Notes under the pieces: generated by a model | Database searches by the model: none | Told to the model about the DNA's origin: nothing | The model's input: only the letters and a program-made list of their open reading frames with translations | Assembly (NCBI GenBank): GCA_023388995.1 | Contig: JAEWFD010000006.1 | Location: 62,001-126,000 of the forward strand | Origin: Bacillota bacterium | Lineage (GTDB): Bacteria; Bacillota_I; Bacilli_A; Erysipelotrichales; Erysipelotrichaceae | Direction: 5' to 3' | Length of the DNA stretch: 64,000 bases | Shown here: positions 9,108 through 18,385 of the stretch, piece by piece | Layout: each line of letters begins with the position of its first letter | Position numbering within the stretch: position 1 is the stretch's first letter | Program-made: the position numbers and the translations under genes

Positions 9108-9614
9108 TCTGCAAAACACTTTTACTCTGCAAGGAATTGGTTAAGGGAGTAATGACAGTGAACAAGCATGATTAAGGTAAGAATTTCTGTCTGTCCAGTT
9201 ACCGCTTTTCATCTAAAAAAAGCAGGGAATAACTTATCACGTAGCAGGTGATGATTGCTGCTGACTTGTTTGTTTCCTACCTAATGCAAAAGCAAAAAAA
9301 ACTGATTATAGAAAAAGCTTGCTGTATGCATCATGAAATGCGATTCACAAATCATCTTTTATAGAAAAATGTGGAATATTCGGCAAAATAGGCTATTCAT
9401 TGTCTATCTTGAATAGACATATGCATCATTTTATGGTATGCTAAAACAAATAGAGAAGAATTGTAAAAGACTGATTTTTATTGAAAAAATGAGGAAAAAG
9501 ACAAGTACAAGTATACTAGATTCATGAGATTGCCATACATGTCAGCCGGTAGCATGTAAGTTTTATTTTAATTATGGTGACCTGCATTCTCGTGAACAGG
9601 ATTGGAGAATGAAC
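9108..9614. other. 507-base intergenic stretch before the LAL regulator
   Basis: I see no convincing gene here. Contents: a weak hairpin AGCAG/CTGCT at 9243-9262 followed by a broken T-run, which could end the upstream gene; a 7-base perfect inverted repeat TGTCTAT/ATAGACA at 9401-9419; and a weak promoter, TTGAAT (9409-9414), 17 bases, TATGGT (9432-9437). That leaves a leader of about 170 bases before the start codon. Confidence 0.5.
9401..9437 (+). promoter_or_regulatory. Candidate promoter overlapped by an inverted repeat
   Basis: TTGAAT and TATGGT with a 17-base spacer make a moderate sigma-A match. The perfect repeat TGTCTAT-CTTGA-ATAGACA overlaps the -35 element, as an operator would. 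The likely controlled gene is the LAL regulator at 9615. Confidence 0.4.
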
Positions 9615-12092
9615 ATGAAACGGATAAAGAAGAAAAGAACATATTACTTTTCCGAAAAACTCACACGGCAACTTCAGCAAGTTCCCTATTATCCCGTCAC
9701 TGTTTTGGAAGCACCATCAGGTTTTGGGAAAACAACAGCTATAAAGGAATATTTGAAAGAAATCCACCTTGGTGAAGCTAGCGAATATTGGTATACCTGT
9801 TTGGGTGAATCATCAGTCAACACTTGGAACGGAATTTGTGATTTGCTGTCTAAAATAAATAAACAAAATGCTGCATATTTAAAACGACTTGGTCCGCCAA
9901 CCCTGGAAAGTTTGCCCTATATCATCCAGATTTTCCAGCACTTTCAATGCCGCCAGGAAAGCTATCTCATTATTGATAATTATCAGTTGTTTGACTGCGA
10001 AATTCTCTGCGAATTGATCAAAGTCTCTTCATTGCATGGCTGTGCGGGACTGCATATTATTTTCATTACGCAGCCAATCGGGGCTAAGCAGCAATTTATC
10101 ATACAAAGATCAGAAATACTTATCATTGAAGCATCTGTACTTTTTTTCGATAAGGAGGAGACTGCCCATTTATTTGCAATGGAAGGTATCCGCTTATCCA
10201 AACATGATTTAGAGCAGGTTTACGACTGTACAGGAGGATGGATTTCTGCCATCCGTCTTCATGTTATACAATATAAGGAAACTGCATCATTCGAATGTGT
10301 ACCGGATATTGAAAAGTTGGTGGAAAGCGCAATATGGAACCAGCTGCGAAAAAACGAAAAAGAATTCCTGCTTGCTGTCTCTGTTATGGACTCATTTACT
10401 TCCCGGCAAGGAGCAATTCTGATTGGAAAAGAATATTTACCTGCGTCAGTCGAGTTGTTATTAAAGAGCAATGATTTTATCTACTTTCACCACGATTCGG
10501 GAAAATACAATATTCATAGCATATTGCAGAATTATCTGCGCAGGCGTTTTTACTTCTATTTACCCACCGATGCACAAAATCATATCTTTCGTCTAGCAGG
10601 AAAAGCACTGGCGGATAATGAACAGTATTTTGAAGCTTCGCAGTTTTTTTTCAACGCGCATGATTATGAGGCAATTTTGTTGCTTCCGCTTAGAGGGCGT
10701 TATTTAGGCAACCAAAAAGAAAAGAAGCTAATAGAGTTTATTGAAGCGATTGTTCAACGGTGTCCGGAAGAAATTTTATGCAGATATCCTTTTGCCATGC
10801 TGATATTTGCATATCCGATTTTATTTGGAGGTTATACTGATACCTTTCAAAAACTATATGGGTTTATTCAGAAAAGTATTGCAAGTACCCAGTTATTCAC
10901 TGCAGATGAATTACGCAGAATAAAGGGCGAATTTGCTTTGCTCAATTCTTTTCTGTCCTATAACAATATCGAAAAAATGAATGACGGACATAATCATGCG
11001 TGGTCGATCTTAGGGGAGCCAAGCAACATTATCAGCAAAGAAATGCCATATACGCTAGGAAATATTTCTGTCTTGTCCATGTTTTGGCGGGATCCAGGAA
11101 ACATCATGCAGGTGCTGCATGTGCTGCAAAATGATTCTTCGTACTATAGATTGACCCAAGGTCATGGAGTGGGGGCCAGCAGCGTGATTCAATCAGAATT
11201 GCTAATCATGCGCGGAGATGACGTAGAAGCAGAAATTATGTGCTACAAAGCTCTCTATGAAGCTCGCCGCAATCAACAAATTGGCATTTGTCTTTGTGCA
11301 GAATTAGTACTGGGAAAGATTGCGATCTTACGCGGAGATGGTGAGGGATATCGTTTTACAATAGAAAGAATTCAAAATTATATAGAAGAAAATGCCGATT
11401 TGTATATTCTTAGAATGGTAGATTGCTGTTTGTCGGAGTTGTGTTTATCGTTGGGAAGAACAGATATGACAGCAAACTGGATTCGCGATGTTGATAAGAT
11501 ACAAAAAATATTATATGCACCAGCAATTCCGTTTGCTTTAACTCATTATTCCAAAATCCTGCTTCTTGAACAGCGCTATTGTGAGCTATACGGACTATCT
11601 CCACTGGTAATGAAGCTATCCGAACACTTCCACTATCTGATGCCACAGTTATTTCATCATATTTTTCTGGCGGTTGCCAAATACCAAACTGGCAATGAAA
11701 AAGAGGCACAAGAATACATAAACGAAGCATTGGCTATTGCACTACCTGATCAAATTTATTTGCCATTTGCTCAAGGAGGGGACTTGATTCTACCATTGCT
11801 GGAGAATGCAAAGCTATATGGATTTGACCGGTTGCGTATTTCTGCTCTGATTGCTTGCTGTCACCGCTACCAGCAGGGAGCTGGACTTATCCAGAAGACT
11901 CTAGATCATAGCAAGTCGGTTTTGACTCCAAGGGAAAGAGAAGTTGCTCTGTTTGCCAGAGAACGACTCAGTGCCCGTGAGATTGCAAAGAAACTGTATA
12001 TCTCAGAATCTACCGTTAGAACCATGTTGAAAAGTGTGTACCAAAAACTGGATATTCATTCCAAATCCGAGTTAATATCTAAGGATTTTTGA
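9615..12092 (+). CDS. MalT/LAL-type LuxR-family regulator
   Basis: Large ATP-dependent transcriptional activator of the LAL (MalT-like) type. About 825 residues: an N-terminal NTPase with Walker A APSGFGKTT (about residues 33-41) and an IIDNYQLFD Walker B-like segment, a long helical repeat middle that usually binds the inducer, and a C-terminal LuxR helix-turn-helix (LTPREREVALFA to VRTMLKSVYQKLDI, about 765-820). The start is placed at the second ATG (9615) because GGAG lies seven bases before it and only one base before the ATG at 9609. It stands alone with a strong terminator downstream. Inducer and targets are unknown; the flanking chemotaxis genes are candidates by position only. Confidence 0.85.
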   Translation: MKRIKKKRTYYFSEKLTRQLQQVPYYPVTVLEAPSGFGKTTAIKEYLKEIHLGEASEYWYTCLGESSVNTWNGICDLLSKINKQNAAYLKRLGPPTLESLPYIIQIFQHFQCRQESYLIIDNYQLFDCEILCELIKVSSLHGCAGLHIIFITQPIGAKQQFIIQRSEILIIEASVLFFDKEETAHLFAMEGIRLSKHDLEQVYDCTGGWISAIRLHVIQYKETASFECVPDIEKLVESAIWNQLRKNEKEFLLAVSVMDSFTSRQGAILIGKEYLPASVELLLKSNDFIYFHHDSGKYNIHSILQNYLRRRFYFYLPTDAQNHIFRLAGKALADNEQYFEASQFFFNAHDYEAILLLPLRGRYLGNQKEKKLIEFIEAIVQRCPEEILCRYPFAMLIFAYPILFGGYTDTFQKLYGFIQKSIASTQLFTADELRRIKGEFALLNSFLSYNNIEKMNDGHNHAWSILGEPSNIISKEMPYTLGNISVLSMFWRDPGNIMQVLHVLQNDSSYYRLTQGHGVGASSVIQSELLIMRGDDVEAEIMCYKALYEARRNQQIGICLCAELVLGKIAILRGDGEGYRFTIERIQNYIEENADLYILRMVDCCLSELCLSLGRTDMTANWIRDVDKIQKILYAPAIPFALTHYSKILLLEQRYCELYGLSPLVMKLSEHFHYLMPQLFHHIFLAVAKYQTGNEKEAQEYINEALAIALPDQIYLPFAQGGDLILPLLENAKLYGFDRLRISALIACCHRYQQGAGLIQKTLDHSKSVLTPREREVALFARERLSAREIAKKLYISESTVRTMLKSVYQKLDIHSKSELISKDF

Positions 12093-12125
12093 TAATCTTA
12101 CAAAATACCTCATTTCGGGGTATGT

Positions 12126-12171
12126 AAAAAACAACCTGCCGTACTATATTGTACCTAGCAGGTTGTTTTTT
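12126..12171 (+). terminator. Strong terminator after the LAL regulator
   Basis: Perfect arms AACAACCTGC (12130-12139) and GCAGGTTGTT (12158-12167) with an additional inner GTAC/GTAC pairing and a T-run. It separates the LAL regulator from cheW. Confidence 0.85.
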
Positions 12172-12280
12172 AAAGCCGATCTTTCGGCCAAATTAAATAT
12201 ACCGAGAAAGAGTGATGCATCAATCATGAACGGGTTTATGGCAAATAATCGAAAACGAAGAAGCAAAAGGAGATGATACT

Positions 12281-12775
12281 ATGGCACAAACAGAATTATG
12301 GGATCAATACGATGTGGACGATAATGCATTGAAAAACAAATACCTGCTTTTTTCAATTGGGAATGAGTTGTATGGCATAGAGATTCGCTATATTACAGAA
12401 ATTGTTGGTATTCAACCAATCACAGAAGTTGTTGAGATGCCGGATTATATCAAAGGAATCACCAATCTTAGAGGTAAAATTATCCCTGTTATGGACGCTC
12501 GACTGCGCTTTCGGAAAGAGGAAAGAGCCTATGACGAAAAAACGTGCATTATCGTAATCGATAATCATAATCTGTCAGCAGGTTTAATTGTTGATAGTGT
12601 ATCAGAGGTATTAACGATACAAGAGCAAGATATTACATCTTTGCCGGAACTCAATAAATCCGGTCCTAGTTATATCAAAGGCATTGGAAAAGCAGATGGG
12701 GATGTCAGGTTATTGCTGGATTGCGAACGGCTGCTGGCCATTGATGAACATAAACTAGTCGGCACTCTGGCATAA
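12281..12775 (+). CDS. cheW: CheW-like chemotaxis adaptor
   Basis: Couples chemoreceptors to the CheA kinase in the receptor array. 164 residues, a single CheW domain with typical YLLFSIGNELYGIEI, GITNLRGKIIPVMD and GLIVDSVSEVL segments. AAAAGGAG precedes the ATG. The chemoreceptor gene follows after 57 bases, so the pair is likely an operon. No CheA, CheY or CheR is in the window, so these proteins must work with components encoded elsewhere. Confidence 0.92.
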   Translation: MAQTELWDQYDVDDNALKNKYLLFSIGNELYGIEIRYITEIVGIQPITEVVEMPDYIKGITNLRGKIIPVMDARLRFRKEERAYDEKTCIIVIDNHNLSAGLIVDSVSEVLTIQEQDITSLPELNKSGPSYIKGIGKADGDVRLLLDCERLLAIDEHKLVGTLA

Positions 12776-12832
12776 TATAAAAAATTCAGTTAATCAGTTG
12801 ATGTGAATAAACAAATAATAATGGAGGACTTT

Positions 12833-14620
12833 ATGAAAAATTTATCTATCAGTATGAAGTTAATCGCTGGCTTCGGTATAGTATTAGCATTGATGCTGTT
12901 ATCCATGGGAATGTCGGTATACAGCATTATCACAATCTCAGCGCAAACACAGAAATTTGAGACATTGACAGTACCCAACATGAATGATATCTGGGAAATG
13001 CGAAGAGATATGGTTTCCATCCAGCGTTATGTCGCTCGTTCCTTTATCACCACAAATGTTCAGGATATGACCACTGAAATGAATGCTTCGGCACAAGATG
13101 CCACCAACCTGCTTTCCGTGCTTGAACGGTATGCAAAGAATCAGCCAGATATCAGCATAAACACAAAAGTAGATGAATTCAAAAGCTTGCTTACCAAAGC
13201 AGGTGCCGTCAGGTCCCGAATTTTTGATCTGATGAATCAATGGACCGATGAGACCGAAGATGAAGCAAAGGCCGTCTTCGCCAATGAGTATGTACCATTA
13301 TTTGACCAAGCCGCCAGTATTGCAGTAGAGTTATCCAATGTGGAGGATATTCGCGCTGAGGCACAAAACAAAGCAGTATCTAGCGCAGAAATGCAAGCTT
13401 GGCTGATTTTAGCGATTTGCGGGATTGTTGCACTCTTACTTACTGTAATCGTGATCGTTGCAATCAGAACTTCTATTTTAACACCTGTGAGAGAGATTGA
13501 ACGAGTATACAAAGAGATTGCCAAAGGCAATATGCAAGTCCAAATTAACTATGAAAGCCGCGATGAATTAGGATCTATGGCTAAGTTAATCAGACAATCC
13601 AATGAACTGCAAAGTAATATTTTAAGAGATGTAATTGAAAAATTTACGCGCCTGTCACAAGGAGATATGCGCATTGCAGTAGAGTTGGACTATCCAGGTG
13701 ACTTCATTGCTTTGAAAAAGGCGTTGGTTAATACTGCTTCCTCATTGAACAGCACCTTGCAAACCATCAATACGGCAGCAGAACAAGTTAGTATTGGAGC
13801 ATCGCAAGTATCTAGCGGGGCAATGGCACTTGCGGCTGGCTCCAGTGAACAGGCATCCTCGGTAGAAGAGCTAAGTGCATCTATCACACAAATTGCTGAG
13901 CAAGCTGCAGAAAACTCGAACAACGTTAAGCTAGCTACTCAATATGTGTCAGATGCCAATTCTGATGTCCGAAACGGTGATGAGCATATGAAAAAATTAA
14001 CGCAAGCAATGGATAACATTGGCTCCTCATCGCGCCAAATTACTAATATTATTAAAGTCATTGAAGATATTGCCTTTCAAACTAATATTCTTGCCTTAAA
14101 TGCAGCTATTGAAGCAGCTCGTGCCGGCAATGCCGGAAAAGGTTTTGCGGTTGTAGCGGATGAAGTACGAAATCTTGCTGCTAAAAGTGCCGATGCTTCC
14201 AAGCAAACTGCCGATTTGATTCATGCTTCTGTTGAAACGGTAGCGGATGGCACTCAAATTACTGTCCGCACTGCAGAAATCCTTCGAAGCATTGAGGAAA
14301 AAACAAATTCAGTGAATGAAATTATTGACCGCATCAATCTTGCTTCAGCAGAGCAAGCATCAGCGATCACGCAAATTAAGCAAGGACTGAATCAAGTATC
14401 CTCCGTCGTGCAAACTAATGCAGCAACTGCAGAAGAAAATTCAGCTACCAGCGAAGAAATGTCTGCCCAAGCTGTTACTTTACGAGAAGAAGTTGGCAAA
14501 TTTAAGCTGGAAAGCGGACATGAAACTATGCATGCCAGAGGGTTCTCTAACAATGTACATTCAGCAGCAATGAAGCAAACAGCATTCGAGATTAACCCAG
14601 ACGATAAATACGCTGGTTAG
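12833..14620 (+). CDS. Methyl-accepting chemotaxis protein (paralog)
   Basis: Second chemoreceptor, 595 residues, with the same plan as the one at 4875: membrane helix, four-helix-bundle type sensor (MRRDMVSIQRYVARSF), second helix (about 190-212), HAMP, signalling coiled coil with AFQTNILALNAAIEAARAG. The ATG at 12833 follows AATGGAGG and is preferred over the upstream GTG at 12803. Unlike its paralog it has an extra C-terminal tail of about 30 residues (from GHETMHARG), which could be a flexible tether. It probably shares a transcript with cheW. Confidence 0.92.
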   Translation: MKNLSISMKLIAGFGIVLALMLLSMGMSVYSIITISAQTQKFETLTVPNMNDIWEMRRDMVSIQRYVARSFITTNVQDMTTEMNASAQDATNLLSVLERYAKNQPDISINTKVDEFKSLLTKAGAVRSRIFDLMNQWTDETEDEAKAVFANEYVPLFDQAASIAVELSNVEDIRAEAQNKAVSSAEMQAWLILAICGIVALLLTVIVIVAIRTSILTPVREIERVYKEIAKGNMQVQINYESRDELGSMAKLIRQSNELQSNILRDVIEKFTRLSQGDMRIAVELDYPGDFIALKKALVNTASSLNSTLQTINTAAEQVSIGASQVSSGAMALAAGSSEQASSVEELSASITQIAEQAAENSNNVKLATQYVSDANSDVRNGDEHMKKLTQAMDNIGSSSRQITNIIKVIEDIAFQTNILALNAAIEAARAGNAGKGFAVVADEVRNLAAKSADASKQTADLIHASVETVADGTQITVRTAEILRSIEEKTNSVNEIIDRINLASAEQASAITQIKQGLNQVSSVVQTNAATAEENSATSEEMSAQAVTLREEVGKFKLESGHETMHARGFSNNVHSAAMKQTAFEINPDDKYAG

Positions 14621-14749
14621 ATAGCTGTTAAGAAGTATTGTTTCTCAACAAAATAGCAATACAGACTGATCTTATATATTGTCTATTCTGACACCATTGA
14701 TTTTATTATAGTGTTGCTGAACCACGGGATACAAAGCATCGATAGCAAT

Positions 14750-14779
14750 AAAGCCTGGTGGTTTCATCAGGCTTTTATA
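14750..14779 (+). terminator. Terminator hairpin just before the hybrid kinase
   Basis: An 11-base-pair stem (14750-14760 with 14765-14775, one G-T pair, loop GTTT) followed by TTTTATATT. It ends only about 6 bases before the kinase ribosome binding site, so the kinase can be transcribed only by read-through from upstream of it. It may act as an attenuator. Confidence 0.65.
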
Positions 14780-14798
14780 TTAAAAAGGAGGAAATGAT

Positions 14799-17213
14799 GT
14801 GAGCGAGAAAATGATCCGCTTCTTATACGGCATCATATATACAGGCATCGTATTGTGGGGATATTCCCTATTTTGGGCAAGGGATGTTTTACTGTATATC
14901 GTTTCCGTTTATTGTATTGTTTTAATTTTGCAAAGTTTGTATTTTATTACGAAGTGTCAAAAAGCCCTGGAAGCAGAACGCAAGACTGCGACACGAATGA
15001 ATTTGTATGAAAGTATTATAGAAGAAGCTCCTTTGTCCATTGTGATTACGGACAAAAACGCAAATATCCAGTATGCCAATCAGTTCTTTACCTCATTGAC
15101 CGGATTCACAGCACAGGAAACAATAGGACAAAATCCAAGTATTCTCCAATCAGGAAAAACAAAGCCGGAAGTTTTCCATGAATTGTGGCAAACTTTGAGC
15201 GAGGGAAAAGCCTGGCATGGAGAATTTATCAATCGGAAAAAGACCGGAGAAGAATATATAGAGTATGCAGAAATTTTTCCAATGATGAACAACCAAAAGG
15301 AAGTCATTCATTACGTGGCATTCAAAAGCGATGTCGGAGAGCGAAAACAAGAGCAGCAGAAACTTTTGGATCAATTTTACTTCACATCCCAACTGTTGGA
15401 TTTCTTTCCTTACCCGGTTTTCTATGCCAATCTGCAAGATAATAATCGAGGCTGCAATAAGGCATATGCGGAATGCTTTGCACTGGATCGCACCCAGGAA
15501 ATCCCTCCATTGCCAGAGCTGAGTTATCTTACGACAGAATTCCATGCATTATTAAAGCAGATGAAGCAAGAAGCATTGGATACAGGCAAGACAATAACAA
15601 AGCGTATACGACGTAAATTTGCAAATGGGGAATATCGAACAATTCTATATTCTTTATCATTATATTATCTTGCAGATCATACTCCCGGCGGATATATTGG
15701 CATTCTGATCGATATTGAAGAAATGAAACTACGCGAAGAAGAACTCAAACTTGCATTGCAAAAAGCAGAACAAGCCGAGCGGATCAAAGCACAGTTTCTA
15801 GCAAATATGAGCCATGAGATTCGGACACCCATGAATGCAGTTATCGGTATGGCATATTTGGCAATGCGGACGGAACTGAATCCCAAACAACGTGATTATG
15901 TTGGTAAGATTCATCAGTCTGCGACTGCCTTGCTTGGCATAATCAACGATATTTTGGATATCTCTAAAATTGAAGCAGGAAAAATTGCAATTGAGCATAT
16001 GGAATTCAACCTATCAAACATGATCCATGATACCGTTTCCTATATTAGTCAGCAAGCTAAAGAAAAAGGATTAGCCTTCCATTGTCTGATCGATCCGTCA
16101 GTTCCAAGAAAATTGAAGGGAGATCCATTGCGGTTGGGAGAAATTATATCCAACTTGATTAGCAATGCAGTGAAATTCACCGAAGCAGGGGAAATCAGGA
16201 TAGTGGTAAGATGTTTAGAGAGACAAACAGATCAAGTAGAGTTGCAGTTTGAGGTAAGTGATACAGGAATAGGCATGACGAAAGAACAGCTGGATCATAT
16301 CTTTGATGCGTTTGTTCAGGCGGACAATACAACGACCAGACGTTTCGGCGGAACTGGGCTGGGTCTAGCAATCAGCAAAGGATTGGCGGAATTGATGGGA
16401 GGAACGCTTGAGGTAGATAGCATCGAACATAAAGGCAGCACTTTCCTGTTAACACTGCGGCTGGGCGTGGTAGAGGAAACGCAAAAGCTCGGAGTATATG
16501 CAGATCAACATTCGGCAGTACTGCAGAATGAATATTCACTGGAGGGATATACTGTTCTTTTGGCGGAAGACAATTCCATCAACCAGCAAATCATCATAGA
16601 ATTACTGCAAAATCAGGGAATGGTCGTGGATGCGACAGATAATGGCAGACAGGCTGTTCAGCTGTTTCAAAGTATGCCTGCGAACAAGTATCAGCTTGTT
16701 TTGCTGGATCTGCAAATGCCGGAATTGGATGGCTATGAGACTGCCAAACAAATTCGCTTGCTTGATTCGAAAATTCCCATCCTGGCGATGAGTGCCCGCA
16801 GCATGGCAGAAGAAAAAGAAAAATGTTTTGCGGTGGGAATGAATGCACATATCGCAAAACCAGTTGACGTAGATTTGCTGTTTGCAACAATGGCTAAGTG
16901 GTTGCACCAAGCAAATGGGATACCATACTTGCAGCCCGATTTGATACAAGCAGACGAAGCAATGATAGAACTTACGGAACAAAAAGCGGATCAGACAGCA
17001 CCCTTATTGCAGCCAGAGGAATTGCATAATCTGCTTCGGCTCTTGCAAGAGAGTGATATGGAAGCAATAGAATGCTTCCACGAGATACGGATGAAATTGC
17101 GCAGCATCTTGCCGGAGGCTAGCTTTTTGCTGGTGGATCGATCTATGAACCGATTTGATTTTGAGTTGGCAAAGCAAACATTGGAACACAGTTTAGACGG
17201 ATTGGAGAATTGA
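14799..17213 (+). CDS. Hybrid sensor histidine kinase
   Basis: Membrane-anchored hybrid kinase, 804 residues. Two N-terminal helices with almost no extracytoplasmic loop (about 7-50), a PAS domain (about 68-180), a weaker PAS-like domain (about 190-305), HisKA with phospho-acceptor His339 in SHEIRTPMNAVIG, HATPase (FGGTGLGLAI), a receiver domain (about 585-700, with LLDLQMPELDG), and a C-terminal helical tail ending FDFELAKQTLEH. Start is GTG at 14799, seven bases after AAGGAGG; the two nearby ATGs hit a TGA at once. It is followed one base later by the REC-HD-GYP gene. The lack of an external sensor suggests a cytoplasmic signal. Confidence 0.9.
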   Translation: MSEKMIRFLYGIIYTGIVLWGYSLFWARDVLLYIVSVYCIVLILQSLYFITKCQKALEAERKTATRMNLYESIIEEAPLSIVITDKNANIQYANQFFTSLTGFTAQETIGQNPSILQSGKTKPEVFHELWQTLSEGKAWHGEFINRKKTGEEYIEYAEIFPMMNNQKEVIHYVAFKSDVGERKQEQQKLLDQFYFTSQLLDFFPYPVFYANLQDNNRGCNKAYAECFALDRTQEIPPLPELSYLTTEFHALLKQMKQEALDTGKTITKRIRRKFANGEYRTILYSLSLYYLADHTPGGYIGILIDIEEMKLREEELKLALQKAEQAERIKAQFLANMSHEIRTPMNAVIGMAYLAMRTELNPKQRDYVGKIHQSATALLGIINDILDISKIEAGKIAIEHMEFNLSNMIHDTVSYISQQAKEKGLAFHCLIDPSVPRKLKGDPLRLGEIISNLISNAVKFTEAGEIRIVVRCLERQTDQVELQFEVSDTGIGMTKEQLDHIFDAFVQADNTTTRRFGGTGLGLAISKGLAELMGGTLEVDSIEHKGSTFLLTLRLGVVEETQKLGVYADQHSAVLQNEYSLEGYTVLLAEDNSINQQIIIELLQNQGMVVDATDNGRQAVQLFQSMPANKYQLVLLDLQMPELDGYETAKQIRLLDSKIPILAMSARSMAEEKEKCFAVGMNAHIAKPVDVDLLFATMAKWLHQANGIPYLQPDLIQADEAMIELTEQKADQTAPLLQPEELHNLLRLLQESDMEAIECFHEIRMKLRSILPEASFLLVDRSMNRFDFELAKQTLEHSLDGLEN

Positions 17214-17214
17214 A

Positions 17215-18330
17215 GTGGCAGAAAACAAACAAAAACCGGTAGTGTTGGTCGTAGATGATACATTAAACAACATTACGCTGATAAACGAAATACTAAAAGA
17301 GGATTATCGGATCAAAATCGCAACCAACGGTGAAAAGGCATTAGTAGTCGCAAGTGCAAATCCGCCGGATATCATTTTGATGGATATCATGATGCCGGTG
17401 ATGAATGGATACGAAACGTGCCGTCAGTTAAAATTGAATCCCTCGCTTTGCGATATACCGGTACTATTTTTAACTGCACGTTCCGATATTGCGGATGAGC
17501 AGAAAGGATTTGCTTTGGGAGCTGCCGATTACATCACCAAGCCAATCAGTCCACCCATTCTGATGGCGCGGATGCGAACCCATCTTTCATTGAAGGAATC
17601 ACATGATTTGCTGGAGCACCAAAATCAGTTTTTAGAGGAAGAAGTGCAACGAAGAACCAAGGATCTATCTATATTGCAGGAGACCACAATTATGGCAATG
17701 GCTGCCTTGGCTGAAACAAGAAATTTCGAAATAGGAAGTCATATCCAACGTACAAAGCTATATATTCAGGAATTGGCAAGCTATATGGGATTAACCAGCA
17801 AATACCGCGATATTTTGAATACCAGTCAAATTAAAACAATTGTTCTTTCTTCTCTGCTTCATGATATAGGGAAAATAGGGATTCCAGATCATATTTTGAT
17901 GAAACCTGGTCCATTAACCACCGATGAATTTGAATTAATGAAGCAGCACACTACATTGGGAATGAATGCTATCTTATCTGCAGAAAAGATGATGGGAAGC
18001 AAGGAAACCTTCCTTACCTGCGCTCGGGAGATAGCTTACTGCCATCATGAAAAATGGGATGGCAGCGGCTATCCATCCGGACTTATGCAGGAAGAAATTC
18101 CTCTTTCTGCACGCTTGATGGCTGTTGTTGATGTTTATGATGCCATTACCAATCATCGGGTTTATAAAGATGCCATTCCTCACGAAGAGGCTGTAGAACT
18201 GATTCGAAAAGGTTCCGGCAAACACTTTGACCCCGATGTTGTGGAAGCATTTCTGGCTCTGTCCAATACGTTCAAAGCTATTTTACTGCAATATGCAAAT
18301 ACAGACAGAGTCAATCTCTTATCAGCCTAG
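17215..18330 (+). CDS. REC-HD-GYP response regulator (c-di-GMP phosphodiesterase)
   Basis: Predicted RpfG-like output protein: phosphorylation of the receiver controls breakdown of cyclic di-GMP. 371 residues: REC (about 8-125, Asp near 56 in LMDIMMP, lysine in ITKPIS), a coiled linker, and HD-GYP (about 155-350, LLHDIGKIGI, HHEKWDGSGYP). GTG start at 17215 with GGAG seven bases upstream, one base after the kinase stop, so translation is probably coupled. The kinase and this protein very likely form a phosphorelay. A terminator follows. Confidence 0.9.
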   Translation: MAENKQKPVVLVVDDTLNNITLINEILKEDYRIKIATNGEKALVVASANPPDIILMDIMMPVMNGYETCRQLKLNPSLCDIPVLFLTARSDIADEQKGFALGAADYITKPISPPILMARMRTHLSLKESHDLLEHQNQFLEEEVQRRTKDLSILQETTIMAMAALAETRNFEIGSHIQRTKLYIQELASYMGLTSKYRDILNTSQIKTIVLSSLLHDIGKIGIPDHILMKPGPLTTDEFELMKQHTTLGMNAILSAEKMMGSKETFLTCAREIAYCHHEKWDGSGYPSGLMQEEIPLSARLMAVVDVYDAITNHRVYKDAIPHEEAVELIRKGSGKHFDPDVVEAFLALSNTFKAILLQYANTDRVNLLSA

Positions 18331-18359
18331 AAAACAGCAGTCATGAGCTGCTGTTTTTT
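18331..18359 (+). terminator. Terminator after the REC-HD-GYP gene
   Basis: Arms AAAACAGCAG and CTGCTGTTTT around a seven-base loop, followed by Ts. It sits between convergent genes; on the minus strand the A-run before the stem could also help end the GGDEF gene. Confidence 0.8.
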
Positions 18360-18385
18360 GGTCTAATAAAATCCAGGCATGCATT

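Noticed and set aside
15150..15545. 131-codon frame on the minus strand inside the hybrid kinase gene
   Set aside because: It is antisense to a well-conserved PAS region, has no ribosome binding site and reads like random sequence.
16602..16982. 126-codon frame on the minus strand inside the receiver domain of the hybrid kinase
   Set aside because: Antisense to a conserved receiver, with an odd Cys/His/Phe-rich composition.
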